From Jiella sonneratiae (GTDB lineage Bacteria; Pseudomonadota; Alphaproteobacteria; Rhizobiales; Rhizobiaceae), in assembly GCF_017353515.1 (NCBI RefSeq), contig NZ_JAFMPY010000009.1, positions 1 to 64,000 on the forward strand: a DNA stretch of 64,000 bases, read 5' to 3'. Positions within the stretch are counted from its first letter, which is position 1, and each line of letters starts with the position of its first letter. Both the position numbers and the translations under genes were made by a program. This document shows, piece after piece, positions 52,001 to 60,071 of this stretch. The notes below the pieces were generated by a model, which saw only the letters and a list, made by a program, of their open reading frames with translations, ran no database searches and was not told where the DNA came from.

Positions 52001-52738
52001 CAGCCCTCCGAGGTCGCGTCGAACGCGGCCGGCCAGCCGGACCGCCGCGCGATCGTCCGCGGTGCGCCGCCGCTCGATCCCCTCGACACGCTCGGCTCGG
52101 ATGACGCTTCGGGCGGTGCTCCCGTCGCCGGTGCCGAACGCGACGACGAAACCGGCGGCGATCGGGCGAGTGGCGCCAACACCGGCGGCGACGGGACCCG
52201 CGGCGGGCGCGTCGTCGCGGCCCTGCCGGAGAACGACGCCTCGTCCGGCCCGGCCTCCGGCGGTACGTCGGCGCAGTCCTCCGCGCCGGTCGCCGAACCG
52301 ACCCGCGACACGAGCGTGAACCAGACGACGGCGACCCCGCCGGAGGACACCGCGGCGGCGACCGGACGAGCGTCCGGCCGGCCGGCGGCGACTTCCGAAA
52401 CGGGCGACAGCCCGTCCCCGAACGGAGCGGGCGGCGAGCCGGAGCCTGCCGGCGCCGCGGCGGGCGAGGTCGCTGCCGCCGACAAGTCGGGGCGCATCCC
52501 GGTCCGCCGCCAGCCGGCGCTCTCGGCCACGAAGTCGAGCCGCGTGATCATCCGCAAGGGCGACACGCTGTGGCGGATCTCCCGCGACACCTATGGTGTC
52601 GGCAGCCGCTACACGGTGATCTATCTCGCCAATGGCGACCAGATCCGCGACCCGAACCTGATCTATCCGGGCCAGGTCTTCCGCATGCCGGGCGAGCACC
52701 CGCCGGGTGAGGGGAACGCGCCGACCGCGACCGACTGA
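49067..52738 (+). CDS. Very large low-complexity LysM protein
   Basis: 1223 residues. A membrane anchor or uncleaved signal sits at about residues 6-24 (ALGIVLFCLVLLVAIVAGYW). Then come long disordered stretches made almost only of Ala, Gly, Thr, Pro, Ser, Glu, Asp and Gln. Two Ig-like domains interrupt them, about 446-533 (LRVEPDGSTLVAGHSAPG) and 687-770 (VEAVEIDGGRIFIAGAAEPG). The C terminus is a LysM domain (about 1156-1208, IIRKGDTLWRISRDTYG). A LysM protein with Ig-like domains after an N-terminal anchor is known in Hyphomicrobiales, usually much shorter; the length here is mostly disordered filler. It probably spans the periplasm to peptidoglycan. The upstream 382 bases hold only the rpmH promoter. 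Confidence 0.85.
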   Translation: MQRRALGIVLFCLVLLVAIVAGYWDMLDSEKLRIAGRDEQRTAGGDATVETTGFAEPDRKAIRPDGAGGSETASRVSRAAAGGTAQAPGSASGDAAATKDPAKKKDESAELAAATGAESTGVKAPASKQAEPAGSEAPQGPSADTATSTPSQEAGTTAQTAQETAQDDAVRPGGGGDATDARPVETAKAQRDATPAAAGSATSAPQTAGAEERPQTAGTEETPSAPKTDAGSASAVAAGDAESNEKQRGAGGTSAEPTQAGAPATVADVTPTPQSPGTADMAGTAPAGGDETASASQDGEAATATAAPAESTQSAQSAQSGAPGQTDQAPSSTGAGTAATSEGTGAAPAATGSRVAETPPASGGTTAGSEAETSATADAAAGAGPAAEAATADDGGAATKEASATPAAGEPPAADAQPDGSAEIASGASAVGAGKAAAPEDDGTQPRFDVLRVEPDGSTLVAGHSAPGSKVSLVDGERELGSDKANRDGDFVIVLDKPLDAGDHSIQIHADDGTGDAKVSSETAVVSVPHDGKSDELLAMIEKPGEASRLIETPTTGSAPKGPSEAEPSRTDQAKPDAGGAPAAEQSPASGNQVATPEPSAAPLTETDRTVASEDAADTDEQPAPQAGPTPDDRAEVAGTTPETETAAPAGAENPDGEKVASRGGEAERPAAETPSAEPRTGGAEPAPLRVEAVEIDGGRIFIAGAAEPGTRFRVYVDNRPFAVGVADANGRFVVSTDQQLAVGDHLIRVDQLSGGDAVAARVEVPFFRPQGEALAAVAENDAGKAAPKPASGDAGPDGPGPVAAETGEAEQQASKTEAGAGAGNAGPSGTPAGGSDAGASTAAASSPAAATPEGGPTTGAESSAAAGTIASATAPGATKPADDQPQRLAAAPTETAGTDKKASGEAPTADREADLAARISGVPDSLVTGKKTAAPATGSDAGAGAGAGAGEGNEDRSVAETGRSREPQASAETAPSSQPSEVASNAAGQPDRRAIVRGAPPLDPLDTLGSDDASGGAPVAGAERDDETGGDRASGANTGGDGTRGGRVVAALPENDASSGPASGGTSAQSSAPVAEPTRDTSVNQTTATPPEDTAAATGRASGRPAATSETGDSPSPNGAGGEPEPAGAAAGEVAAADKSGRIPVRRQPALSATKSSRVIIRKGDTLWRISRDTYGVGSRYTVIYLANGDQIRDPNLIYPGQVFRMPGEHPPGEGNAPTATD

Positions 52739-52772
52739 GCCTGCGGCGGAGCTGCGGCCTGCCAGCCGGCCT

Positions 52773-52798
52773 CGGCGACCCTTCCGGAGGCGTCGCCG
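52773..52798 (+). terminator. Hairpin after the LysM gene
   Basis: CGGCGAC (52773-52779) pairs with GTCGCCG (52792-52798), with a partly paired CCTTCCGGAGG centre. It lies 35 bases after the LysM stop. No U-tract follows, so it is a weak terminator or an mRNA end stabiliser. Confidence 0.5.
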
Positions 52799-52933
52799 AC
52801 CGCGTCCTCGATCCCGGCGCGGGTCCGATTCGCCGCGTCCGGGCCCGCGCGCCTCGCCACAAATCGGAATTGCGCGGTCGATCTTTCGGCCGCGAAGGCT
52901 TAGATCGGTTCCAATCTGATTTTCCGAACGAGA

Positions 52934-52954
52934 ACGCGGCGCCTCGTGCCGCGT
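52934..52954 (+). promoter_or_regulatory. Hairpin just before the ABC-exporter ribosome-binding site
   Basis: ACGCGGC (52934-52940) and GCCGCGT (52948-52954) form a 7-base stem with a 7-base loop. The ribosome-binding site AAGGA begins two bases later. The hairpin leaves the site free but could influence initiation at the TTG start. Role inferred. Confidence 0.4.
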
Positions 52955-52965
52955 GAAGGACGACC

Positions 52966-54858
52966 TTGGCCGAGACCTCCCGCAACCGCGTGTCCGGCGA
53001 CCGCGGCAAGACCTTTTCGACGCTCGCGAACCTCTGGCCCTACATGTGGCCGAGCGACCGGCCGGACCTGAAGATGCGGGTGATCTACGCCTCGGTCTTC
53101 CTGGTCCTCGCCAAGCTTCTCACCGTCGGCGTCCCGTACTTCTACAAATGGGCGACCGACGCGCTCGACGGCAACGCCACGCCGAGCGGCTGGCTGCCGA
53201 TCGTCCTCGCCGGCGCCGTCACCCTCGTCGTCGCCTACAACGTCGCCCGCGTCATCTCGGTCGGGCTCAACCAGCTGCGCGACGCCCTGTTCGCCCGGGT
53301 CGGGCAATATGCGGTGCGCCGTCTCGCCTTCCGCACCTTCGTCCACATGCACCGCCTGTCGCTGCGCTTCCATCTCGAGCGGCGCACCGGCGGCCTGTCG
53401 CGGATCATCGAGCGCGGCACCAAGGGCATCGAGGCGATCGTCCGCTTCACGATCCTCAACACCATTCCGACGATCCTCGAATTCGCCCTCGTCGCGATCA
53501 TCTTCGCCTTCGCCTACGGCCTCGCCTATGTCGCGGTGATCGCCGTGACGATCTGGCTCTACGGCTGGTTCACCATCAAGGCGAGCGACTGGCGGATCGG
53601 CATCCGCCGCGACATGAACGATTCCGACACCGACGCCAACACCAAGGCGATCGACTCGCTCCTGAACTTCGAGACGGTCAAGTATTTCGGCAACGAGGCG
53701 ATGGAGGCCGAGCGCTTCGACCGGTCGATGGCGCGCTACGAGGTGGCCGCGACGCGGATCTGGACCTCGCTCGGCTGGCTGAACTTCGGGCAGGGGGTGA
53801 TCTTCGGCGCCGGCATGGCGATCGTCATGGTGATGTCGGCGCTCGCCGTCAGGAGCGGCGAGCAGACCCTCGGCGACTTCGTCTTCGTCAACGCCATGCT
53901 GATGCAGCTGTCGATCCCGCTGAACTTCATCGGCTTCGTCTATCGCGAAATCCGCCAGGGCCTGACCGACATCGAGGAGATGTTCCGGCTTCTCGACATC
54001 GAGGCGGAGGTGGTCGACCGGCCGGATGCGGAGCCGCTGGTCGTCCGCGAGGGAGCGATCCGCTTCGAGAACGTCCGCTTCGGCTACGATCCGGCCCGCG
54101 AGATCCTGAAGGGCGTCTCCTTCGAGGTGCCGCCCGGCCGGTCGGTCGCCATCGTCGGTCCGTCCGGCGCCGGCAAGTCGACGATCTCGCGGCTGCTCTT
54201 CCGCTTCTACGACGTCAAGGGCGGGCGCATCACCATCGACGGCCAGGACATCGCCGCGGTGACGCAGGAAAGCGTGCGCGCGGCGATCGGCATCGTCCCG
54301 CAGGACACCGTGCTCTTCAACGACACGATCGCCTACAACATCCGCTACGGCCGCACCGACGCCGGCGATGCCGACGTCCAGCGCGCCGCCGAACTCGCCC
54401 AGATCGCCGGCTTCATCCGGCAGCTCCCGGAAGGGTTCGAGGCGATGGTCGGCGAGCGGGGGCTGAAGCTCTCCGGCGGCGAGAAACAGCGCGTGGCGAT
54501 CGCCCGCACCATTTTGAAGGCGCCGCCGATCCTCGTCCTCGACGAGGCGACGTCGGCGCTCGACACCCACACCGAGCAGGAGATCCAGTCGGCGCTCGAC
54601 CTCGTCTCGAAGAACCGCACGACGCTGACCATCGCGCACCGCCTGTCGACCATCGTCAATGCCGACGAGATCCTCGTCCTGAAGGCCGGCGAGATCGTCG
54701 AGCGCGGCAGCCATCGCGAGCTCCTTGCGAATGCCGGCCTCTATGCCGAAATGTGGGCGATGCAGCGCGAGGCGACGGAAGCGGAGGAGGCGCTACGCCG
54801 CGCCCGCGAGAGCGACGAATTCGGCGTCATCGAGCGGCGGCGGACGGAGCCGGCCTAG
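52966..54858 (+). CDS. Atm1/HMT-type ABC exporter (fused permease-ATPase)
   Basis: 630 residues. The membrane domain has six helices within residues ~30-320 and contains the Atm1-type segments [21 protein letters not shown] and [20 protein letters not shown]. The ATPase has Walker [10 protein letters not shown] (~398), Q-loop [11 protein letters not shown], signature LSGGEKQR (~502) and Walker [13 protein letters not shown] (~522), with the switch His in AHRLS. Bacterial Atm1-like exporters move glutathione conjugates or metal-thiol compounds. The start is TTG at 52966 with AAGGA five bases upstream. Confidence 0.93.
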   Translation: MAETSRNRVSGDRGKTFSTLANLWPYMWPSDRPDLKMRVIYASVFLVLAKLLTVGVPYFYKWATDALDGNATPSGWLPIVLAGAVTLVVAYNVARVISVGLNQLRDALFARVGQYAVRRLAFRTFVHMHRLSLRFHLERRTGGLSRIIERGTKGIEAIVRFTILNTIPTILEFALVAIIFAFAYGLAYVAVIAVTIWLYGWFTIKASDWRIGIRRDMNDSDTDANTKAIDSLLNFETVKYFGNEAMEAERFDRSMARYEVAATRIWTSLGWLNFGQGVIFGAGMAIVMVMSALAVRSGEQTLGDFVFVNAMLMQLSIPLNFIGFVYREIRQGLTDIEEMFRLLDIEAEVVDRPDAEPLVVREGAIRFENVRFGYDPAREILKGVSFEVPPGRSVAIVGPSGAGKSTISRLLFRFYDVKGGRITIDGQDIAAVTQESVRAAIGIVPQDTVLFNDTIAYNIRYGRTDAGDADVQRAAELAQIAGFIRQLPEGFEAMVGERGLKLSGGEKQRVAIARTILKAPPILVLDEATSALDTHTEQEIQSALDLVSKNRTTLTIAHRLSTIVNADEILVLKAGEIVERGSHRELLANAGLYAEMWAMQREATEAEEALRRARESDEFGVIERRRTEPA

Positions 54859-55064
54859 ACCTGCCCGGCCCGGATCCGCGCCTGGCCCGGATATGGCCCG
54901 GCCGAGCCTCCGTCTGCCCCGCCCGTTCGAAGGGCCGGTCGCGCAGCGGCCGCCGTCGCCGGGACGGGTTCGTGGCCGCGCCGGTATCGCAGGCGGTCCC
55001 GATGGGTTACACCTTCGCGCCCGCGTGGCAGTCGAAGTCGAGAAGAAAGAAGAAGATCTCCAAC

Positions 55065-55763
55065 GTGCACATCATCACGTCGATCCGTAACGCGCTCGTT
55101 CCCGTCCATCGCGCCGGCTATCCGTTCATCGCCGCCTTCTTCGGGGCTTCGGTCGTCCTCGGCCTCTTCTGGCAGCCGCTGTTCTGGCTCGGGCTGATCC
55201 TGACGGCCTGGTGCGCCTATTTCTTCCGCGATCCCGAGCGCATCACGCCGGTCGCCGACCATCTCGTCGTCAGCCCCGCGGACGGGCGCGTCTCGCTGGT
55301 CGGCCAGGTGACGGCCCCCGTCGAACTCGGGCTCGGTTCCGAGCCGATGCTGCGGGTCTCGATCTTCATGAACGTCTTCGACTGCCACGTGAACCGGGCG
55401 CCGATGCGTGGCCGCATCGCGAGAATCCTCTATCGCGAGGGCGAGTTCAGGAATGCCGAGCTCGACAAGGCGAGCGAGGTGAACGAGCGCAACTGCCTCG
55501 TCATCGAGACCGCGCAGGGGGAGATCGGCGTGGTGCAGATCGCCGGCCTCGTCGCGCGGCGCATCGTCGGCTGGAGCCAGGCGGAGGATCGCGTCGAAGC
55601 CGGCGAGCGCATCGGCCTCATCCGCTTCGGCTCACGCCTCGACGTCTATCTGCCCGGCAGCGTCAAGCCGCGCGTCGCCGAGGGGCAGACGGCGATCGCC
55701 GGCGAGACCGTCATCGCGGAATATGGCGAACTCCTGAAGACATGGCCGGTGAGGCGCGACTGA
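55065..55763 (+). CDS. psd: Phosphatidylserine decarboxylase proenzyme, short form
   Basis: 232 residues. Landmarks: [20 protein letters not shown] at the N terminus, [20 protein letters not shown], and [15 protein letters not shown]. The autocleavage site is in [13 protein letters not shown], where the Ser after Gly becomes the pyruvoyl group. It converts phosphatidylserine to phosphatidylethanolamine. GTG at 55065 gives the family-typical start; an ATG at 55002 would add 21 residues rich in Lys and Arg. Its stop overlaps the pssA start (TGATG). Confidence 0.94.
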   Translation: MHIITSIRNALVPVHRAGYPFIAAFFGASVVLGLFWQPLFWLGLILTAWCAYFFRDPERITPVADHLVVSPADGRVSLVGQVTAPVELGLGSEPMLRVSIFMNVFDCHVNRAPMRGRIARILYREGEFRNAELDKASEVNERNCLVIETAQGEIGVVQIAGLVARRIVGWSQAEDRVEAGERIGLIRFGSRLDVYLPGSVKPRVAEGQTAIAGETVIAEYGELLKTWPVRRD

Positions 55764-56611
55764 TGCCGCTCGAAAAGCTGTTTCCGCCCTTCGATCCCGG
55801 CCACCCCGACGAGACCGACGGCACGCCGCGCCGGCGCATTCCGTTTCGCCGCATCGTGCCGAACCTCATCACCATCCTCGCCATCTGCGCCGGAATGACC
55901 GGGGTGCGGCTCGCCTTCGAGGGGCGGTTCGAGCTGGCCGCCGCGATGGTGCTCGGCGCGGCCGTGCTCGACGGCATCGACGGCCGGGTCGCGCGGCTCC
56001 TCAAGGGCCAGAGCCGGTTCGGCGCGGAGATGGATTCGCTCGCCGACATCGTCAATTTCGGCCTCGCGCCGGCGCTGCTGCTCTATGCCTTCCTGCTCGA
56101 CGAGGCGGGTGCCTTCGGCTGGACGGCGGCGCTGCTCTACACCACCGGCTGCGCTCTGAGGCTTGCCCGCTTCAACACCATGCTCGACGATCCGCACCGG
56201 CCGAAATGGCATTCCGCCTTCTTCGTCGGGGTGCCGGCGCCGGCCGGCGCGGCGCTGGCGATGCTGCCGATGTATGTTAGCTTCGTCGGGGTGAACCTCA
56301 ACCTGCCGCAGGTGACGGCGGGCTTCGCGGCGGTCTACCTCGTCTTCGTCGGCCTCCTGATGGCGAGCCGCATCCCGACCTGGTCCGGCAAGGGCGCCGG
56401 CATCAGGGTGCCGCGCAGCTACGCCATCCCGATCATCATGCTGCTCGTCCTCTATGTCGCGATGCTTGTCAGCTTCTTCTGGGAGACGCTGACGCTGACG
56501 ATCCTTGCCTATTACGTCTCGATCCCGTTTTCCTGGCGTGCTTTCGCCAAGCGCGCTCGGCGTGAGGCCGGGCAGTTCGGGCCGCCAGCCACCCGGGACG
56601 CCGAGCGATAA
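55763..56611 (+). CDS. pssA: CDP-diacylglycerol-serine O-phosphatidyltransferase
   Basis: 282 residues. The CDP-alcohol phosphatidyltransferase motif is complete: DGIDGRVARLL followed by GAEMDSLAD. Eight or so membrane helices follow. It makes phosphatidylserine, the substrate of Psd. The ATG at 55763 overlaps the psd stop (TGATG) and GTGAGG lies eight bases upstream. The psd-pssA pair is a standard Hyphomicrobiales operon. Confidence 0.95.
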   Translation: MPLEKLFPPFDPGHPDETDGTPRRRIPFRRIVPNLITILAICAGMTGVRLAFEGRFELAAAMVLGAAVLDGIDGRVARLLKGQSRFGAEMDSLADIVNFGLAPALLLYAFLLDEAGAFGWTAALLYTTGCALRLARFNTMLDDPHRPKWHSAFFVGVPAPAGAALAMLPMYVSFVGVNLNLPQVTAGFAAVYLVFVGLLMASRIPTWSGKGAGIRVPRSYAIPIIMLLVLYVAMLVSFFWETLTLTILAYYVSIPFSWRAFAKRARREAGQFGPPATRDAER

Positions 56612-56681
56612 CGCCCGGCGCCGTCTTTATTCGTTGCGAATCTTGCCGGCCGCGGGGCGCATGGCCGCCGCGGCCGATCGC

Positions 56682-57797
56682 TCAGACCTTCCCCCAGACG
56701 TCGTTCGCGACCTCGACGCAGCGCTCCAGCTTGCGCCACTGGTCGTCTTCCGTGAGGTCGTTGCCATGGGCGGTCGAGGAGAAGCCGCACTGGTGCGACA
56801 GGGCGCACTGGTCGAGATCGACGAACTGCGAGGCCTCGTCGATCCGCTTCTTCACGAGATCGGCCGGTTCGACCTTGCCGGATTTCGACGACATCAGCCC
56901 GAGCACCACCGTCTTGCCCTTCGGCATGTGGCGGAGCGGCGCGAAGTCGCCGGAGCGCTCGTCGTCATATTCGAGGAAGAAGCCGTCGATCGCCATCTCG
57001 TTGAAGAGGATTTCGGCCACCGGCTCGTAGCCGCCCTTGGCGACCCAGGCGCTCTTGAAGTTGCCGCGGCACAGATGCACCGAGATGACCATGTCCGACG
57101 GGCGGTCCCTGATCGAATCGTTGACCAGCCGGCAGTAGAGGCGCGTCAGGTCGTCCGGGTCGTCGCCGCGCTTGGCGGTGCGCTCGCGGATTTCCGGGTC
57201 GCAGAGATAGGCGAGGTTGGTGTCGTCCATCTGGAGATAGCGGCAGCCGCGGTCGGCGAGATCCTTGATCTCGTCGCGGTAGGCGGCCGTCAGATCGTCG
57301 TAGAAGGCGTCGAGATCGGGATAGGCGCTGGCCGAGATCGCCTCGCGGCCGCCGCGGAAATGCAGCATCGAGGGCGCCGGGATCGAGACCTTCGGCGTCT
57401 CGGTCACGACGGACTTCAGGAAATCGAAGTCGGCGCCCTGGATCGGCCGGGCATGGGCGATCTTCTCGTTGACGTGCATGGTCGGCGGCGCGAAGCCCAC
57501 CTCCTCGCCGCTGTCCTTCCTGAAATGCGTCTTGAACTCGCCATAGGTGACCTCGACGCCGTCGAGCTTCTCGAGGAAATCGACGTGGAAGTAGGTGCGG
57601 CGGAACTCGCCGTCGGTGATGCCCTTGAGGCCGACGTCCTCCTGGCGCCTGACGACCGCGCGGATGCATTCGTCCTCGACGGCGCGCAGTTCCTCGGCCG
57701 ACAGCTTGCCGTCGGCGAAGGCGGCGCGCGCCTTCTGCAGCCGTTCCGGACGCAGAAAGCTGCCGACGTGATCGGCCTTGAAGGGGGGTGTCGTCAT
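56682..57797 (-). CDS. Cobalamin-independent methionine synthase-like methyltransferase (MetE C-terminal domain type)
   Basis: 371 residues, only the catalytic-barrel half of MetE. Landmarks: ADHVGSFLRP at the N terminus, GLKGITDGEFRR, LQMDDTNLAYL, the zinc-site His/Cys in SVHLCRGN, VLGLMSSKSGKVEP, and the last zinc Cys in LSHQCGFSS. Such stand-alone proteins transfer methyl groups to thiols from various donors; the donor here is unknown. The ATG at 57797 follows CAGGAG by six bases. It is divergent from the TRAP operon at 58128. Confidence 0.88.
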   Translation of the reverse strand: MTTPPFKADHVGSFLRPERLQKARAAFADGKLSAEELRAVEDECIRAVVRRQEDVGLKGITDGEFRRTYFHVDFLEKLDGVEVTYGEFKTHFRKDSGEEVGFAPPTMHVNEKIAHARPIQGADFDFLKSVVTETPKVSIPAPSMLHFRGGREAISASAYPDLDAFYDDLTAAYRDEIKDLADRGCRYLQMDDTNLAYLCDPEIRERTAKRGDDPDDLTRLYCRLVNDSIRDRPSDMVISVHLCRGNFKSAWVAKGGYEPVAEILFNEMAIDGFFLEYDDERSGDFAPLRHMPKGKTVVLGLMSSKSGKVEPADLVKKRIDEASQFVDLDQCALSHQCGFSSTAHGNDLTEDDQWRKLERCVEVANDVWGKV

Positions 57798-57908
57798 CGT
57801 CGTCTCCTGCCTGACGTTCGGTTGAGCGATGGCCGCGGATAGAGGCGCCGCGACGGGAAGCGCAAGGCTCCACCCGTCGGCTCCCATGCCCTGCTTCCGC
57901 CCCATTGT

Positions 57909-57931
57909 CCTCCAGAATGATGACCTGGAGG
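57909..57931. promoter_or_regulatory. Palindrome between the MetE-like gene and the TRAP operon
   Basis: CCTCCAG (57909-57915) and CTGGAGG (57925-57931) are perfect 7-base inverted repeats with a 9-base spacer. They lie in the 330-base divergent gap (57798-58127), where the sequence also turns AT-richer (57931-57985). This is a good candidate operator for one or both promoters. No regulator gene is adjacent. Confidence 0.55.
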
Positions 57932-58127
57932 TTATGTTAAAAGCCGGCAATGTCATTTTACCGACCGCTTTGTTCATATCATTGATGTGTCACGGCCGTA
58001 TAGGGGTGAGGTTGCAGGCCGAAGACGTTGCGCTCGGCTGCGCTTTCGCGCAGGCTCTTTGCGGGTGATCGTGCGGGGCGTGTGCTTGAGGAGGGCGGCG
58101 CCCGAGGTAGTTTCAATGGGAGGTTTC

Positions 58128-59243
58128 ATGCTGAAGACGATAGCCGGAATGGTGGCCGCAGGCGTCCTCGTCCTCGCGGCGACGGGGTATGCGGCGGCTC
58201 AGGACGTGACGCTGCGTGTCCATCAGATGCTGCCGCCGCAGTCGACGATCCCGCACGACGTGCTCGAGCCGTGGGGCAAGGCGGTGGAGGAGCAGTCCGG
58301 CGGCCGCATCAAGGTCGAGCACTACCCCTCGATGCAGCTCGGCGGCACGCCGCCGGAACTCTTCGATCAGGCGCGCGACGGCGTCGTCGACGTGATCTGG
58401 ACGGTTCTCGGTTATACGCCGGGCCGTTTCCCCAAGGCCGAGGCCTTCGAACTGCCCTTCATCATGACCGACGCGGTCTCGACCTCGCAGGCGTTCCAGG
58501 CCTTCGTCGAGAAGAACGACATGGACGAGTTTTCCGAGGTCCATCTCCTCGCCGTCCACACCCACGGGCCGGGCCTCTTCCACACCAAGGAGCCGGTGCA
58601 GAAGCTCGAAGACCTCAAGGGGATGAAGATCCGCGGCGGCTCGCGGGTGATCAACGACCTTTTGACGAAGCTCGGCGCGACGCCCGTCGGCCTGCCGGTT
58701 CCGGCGGTGGCGGAGGCGCTCTCGAAGGGCGTCATCGACGGCACGACCATTCCCTGGGAGGTGACCCTGCCGCTGCGCGTCGCCGAGCTCGTGCACAACC
58801 ACACCGGCTTTTCCGGCGACAACGGGCTCTACACCCAGACCTTCGCGATCGCCATGAACAAGGACGTCTATGACGGGCTGCCGGACGACCTGAAGAAGGT
58901 CATCGACGACAATTCCGGCATGAAGCTCGCGAAGATGGCCGGCGAGGCGATGGCGAAGCAGGACGCCGTCGGTCTGAAGAAGGCGAAGGACGCCGGCAAC
59001 AACATCATCACCCTCGACGAGGCGCAGACCCAGCGCTTCAAGGACGTCAGCCAGGGCGTCATCGACGACTGGGTGGCACAGGGCGACGGGCGCCAGGCGC
59101 TGCTCGACGACGCCAAGGCGCTGATTGCGAAATACACCGCGGAAAACGCCGGGGCGGGCGCCGGCGGTATGGCGAAGGACGGAGGCACGGCGAAGGACGG
59201 GGGCGCCGAGGCGGCGCCGGCGGGGTCCGCCAAGAGCCAGTGA
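58128..59243 (+). CDS. dctP: TRAP transporter substrate-binding protein (DctP-like)
   Basis: 371 residues. Signal peptide MLKTIAGMVAAGVLVLAATG, cleavage near AAAQD. The family pattern is seen: PWGKAVEEQSGGRIKVEHYP, PELFDQARDGVVDVIWTVLG, and DLKGMKIRGGSRVINDLLTK, where the Arg in IRGG contacts the carboxylate. The last ~30 residues are Gly/Ala-rich with AKDGG twice. The ATG at 58128 has GGGAGG five bases upstream. It starts a complete dctPQM operon for uptake of an organic acid. Confidence 0.92.
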   Translation: MLKTIAGMVAAGVLVLAATGYAAAQDVTLRVHQMLPPQSTIPHDVLEPWGKAVEEQSGGRIKVEHYPSMQLGGTPPELFDQARDGVVDVIWTVLGYTPGRFPKAEAFELPFIMTDAVSTSQAFQAFVEKNDMDEFSEVHLLAVHTHGPGLFHTKEPVQKLEDLKGMKIRGGSRVINDLLTKLGATPVGLPVPAVAEALSKGVIDGTTIPWEVTLPLRVAELVHNHTGFSGDNGLYTQTFAIAMNKDVYDGLPDDLKKVIDDNSGMKLAKMAGEAMAKQDAVGLKKAKDAGNNIITLDEAQTQRFKDVSQGVIDDWVAQGDGRQALLDDAKALIAKYTAENAGAGAGGMAKDGGTAKDGGAEAAPAGSAKSQ

Positions 59244-59493
59244 ACGCCGCCGCAGCCGGGCGCAGACGGCGGGAAACGGCGGAGGTCGGGTCGGACGGGG
59301 CCGGCCTTCCGCCTCGGCCGACCTTTCGTTCGGCGAGACGTCCAGAGGACGGACGTGCGGGCGACGGAAGCTGCGTCGCCAGTCCCGGCCGGCCGGCCGG
59401 CCGGCCGCGGCCGGTCGCCTGATGCCGGGCAAGGCGGGCGGCCCGTCGGCGAGCGTGTGCGGTCCGGCAAGATCCTGAGGGGAGAGCCATCAG

Positions 59494-60054
59494 ATGAGCG
59501 AGACCGGCGAGATCGCCAGGGAGGAGGGCCGGCTCGGACGCCTCGTCGATGCGGGTGCCTCGGCGCTCGCCTTCGTCGGCGGCCTGTTCCTCCTCTTCAT
59601 CGTCGTCCTGACCTGCGTCTCGATCGCCGGGCGCGCCCTTCTGACCGTCGATCTGTGCTGCGGCCCGGTGCCCGGCGACGTCGAGATGATCGAGATCGCC
59701 TCCGGCGTCGCGGTGTTCCTGTTCCTGCCCTTCTGCCAGTTGAAGCGCGGCCACGTGACGGTCGACATCTTCTCCGGCCCGATGGGTGCGCGCGGCGTCG
59801 CCTTCACCGATCTTCTCGGCAACCTTCTGATGGCCGCCGCGGCCGTCGTCATCCTGTGGCGCCTCGAACTCGGCTTTCAGGACAAGCTGAGGAGCGGCGA
59901 GACGACCTTCATCCTCGGCCTGCCGCTGTGGTGGGGCTATGCGCTGTCGCTCGTCGGCGCCGCCGCCTTCGCCCTCGTCAGCGCCTATACGGTGCTGCGC
60001 TCGCTCGGCGAGCTTCGCGCCGGCAGGCTGCCGCCCGCCCACCATCTCGGCTGA
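59494..60054 (+). CDS. dctQ: TRAP transporter small permease (DctQ-like)
   Basis: 186 residues, four membrane segments (e.g. AFVGGLFLLFIVVLTCVSIA, NLLMAAAAVVILWRL), with the family's GDVEMIEIASGVAVFLFLPF and KRGHVTVDIF. GGGGAGAG lies about eight bases before the ATG. The 250-base gap before it holds a (GGCC)n stretch at 59385-59414 but no gene. It works with the large permease 17 bases downstream. Confidence 0.92.
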   Translation: MSETGEIAREEGRLGRLVDAGASALAFVGGLFLLFIVVLTCVSIAGRALLTVDLCCGPVPGDVEMIEIASGVAVFLFLPFCQLKRGHVTVDIFSGPMGARGVAFTDLLGNLLMAAAAVVILWRLELGFQDKLRSGETTFILGLPLWWGYALSLVGAAAFALVSAYTVLRSLGELRAGRLPPAHHLG

Positions 60055-60071
60055 CCGGCTGACACGCATCC

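Noticed and set aside
59385-59414. GGCC repeat in the dctP-dctQ gap as a regulatory element
   Set aside because: It is simple GC-rich low complexity without defined arms; no reason to call it more than sequence bias.
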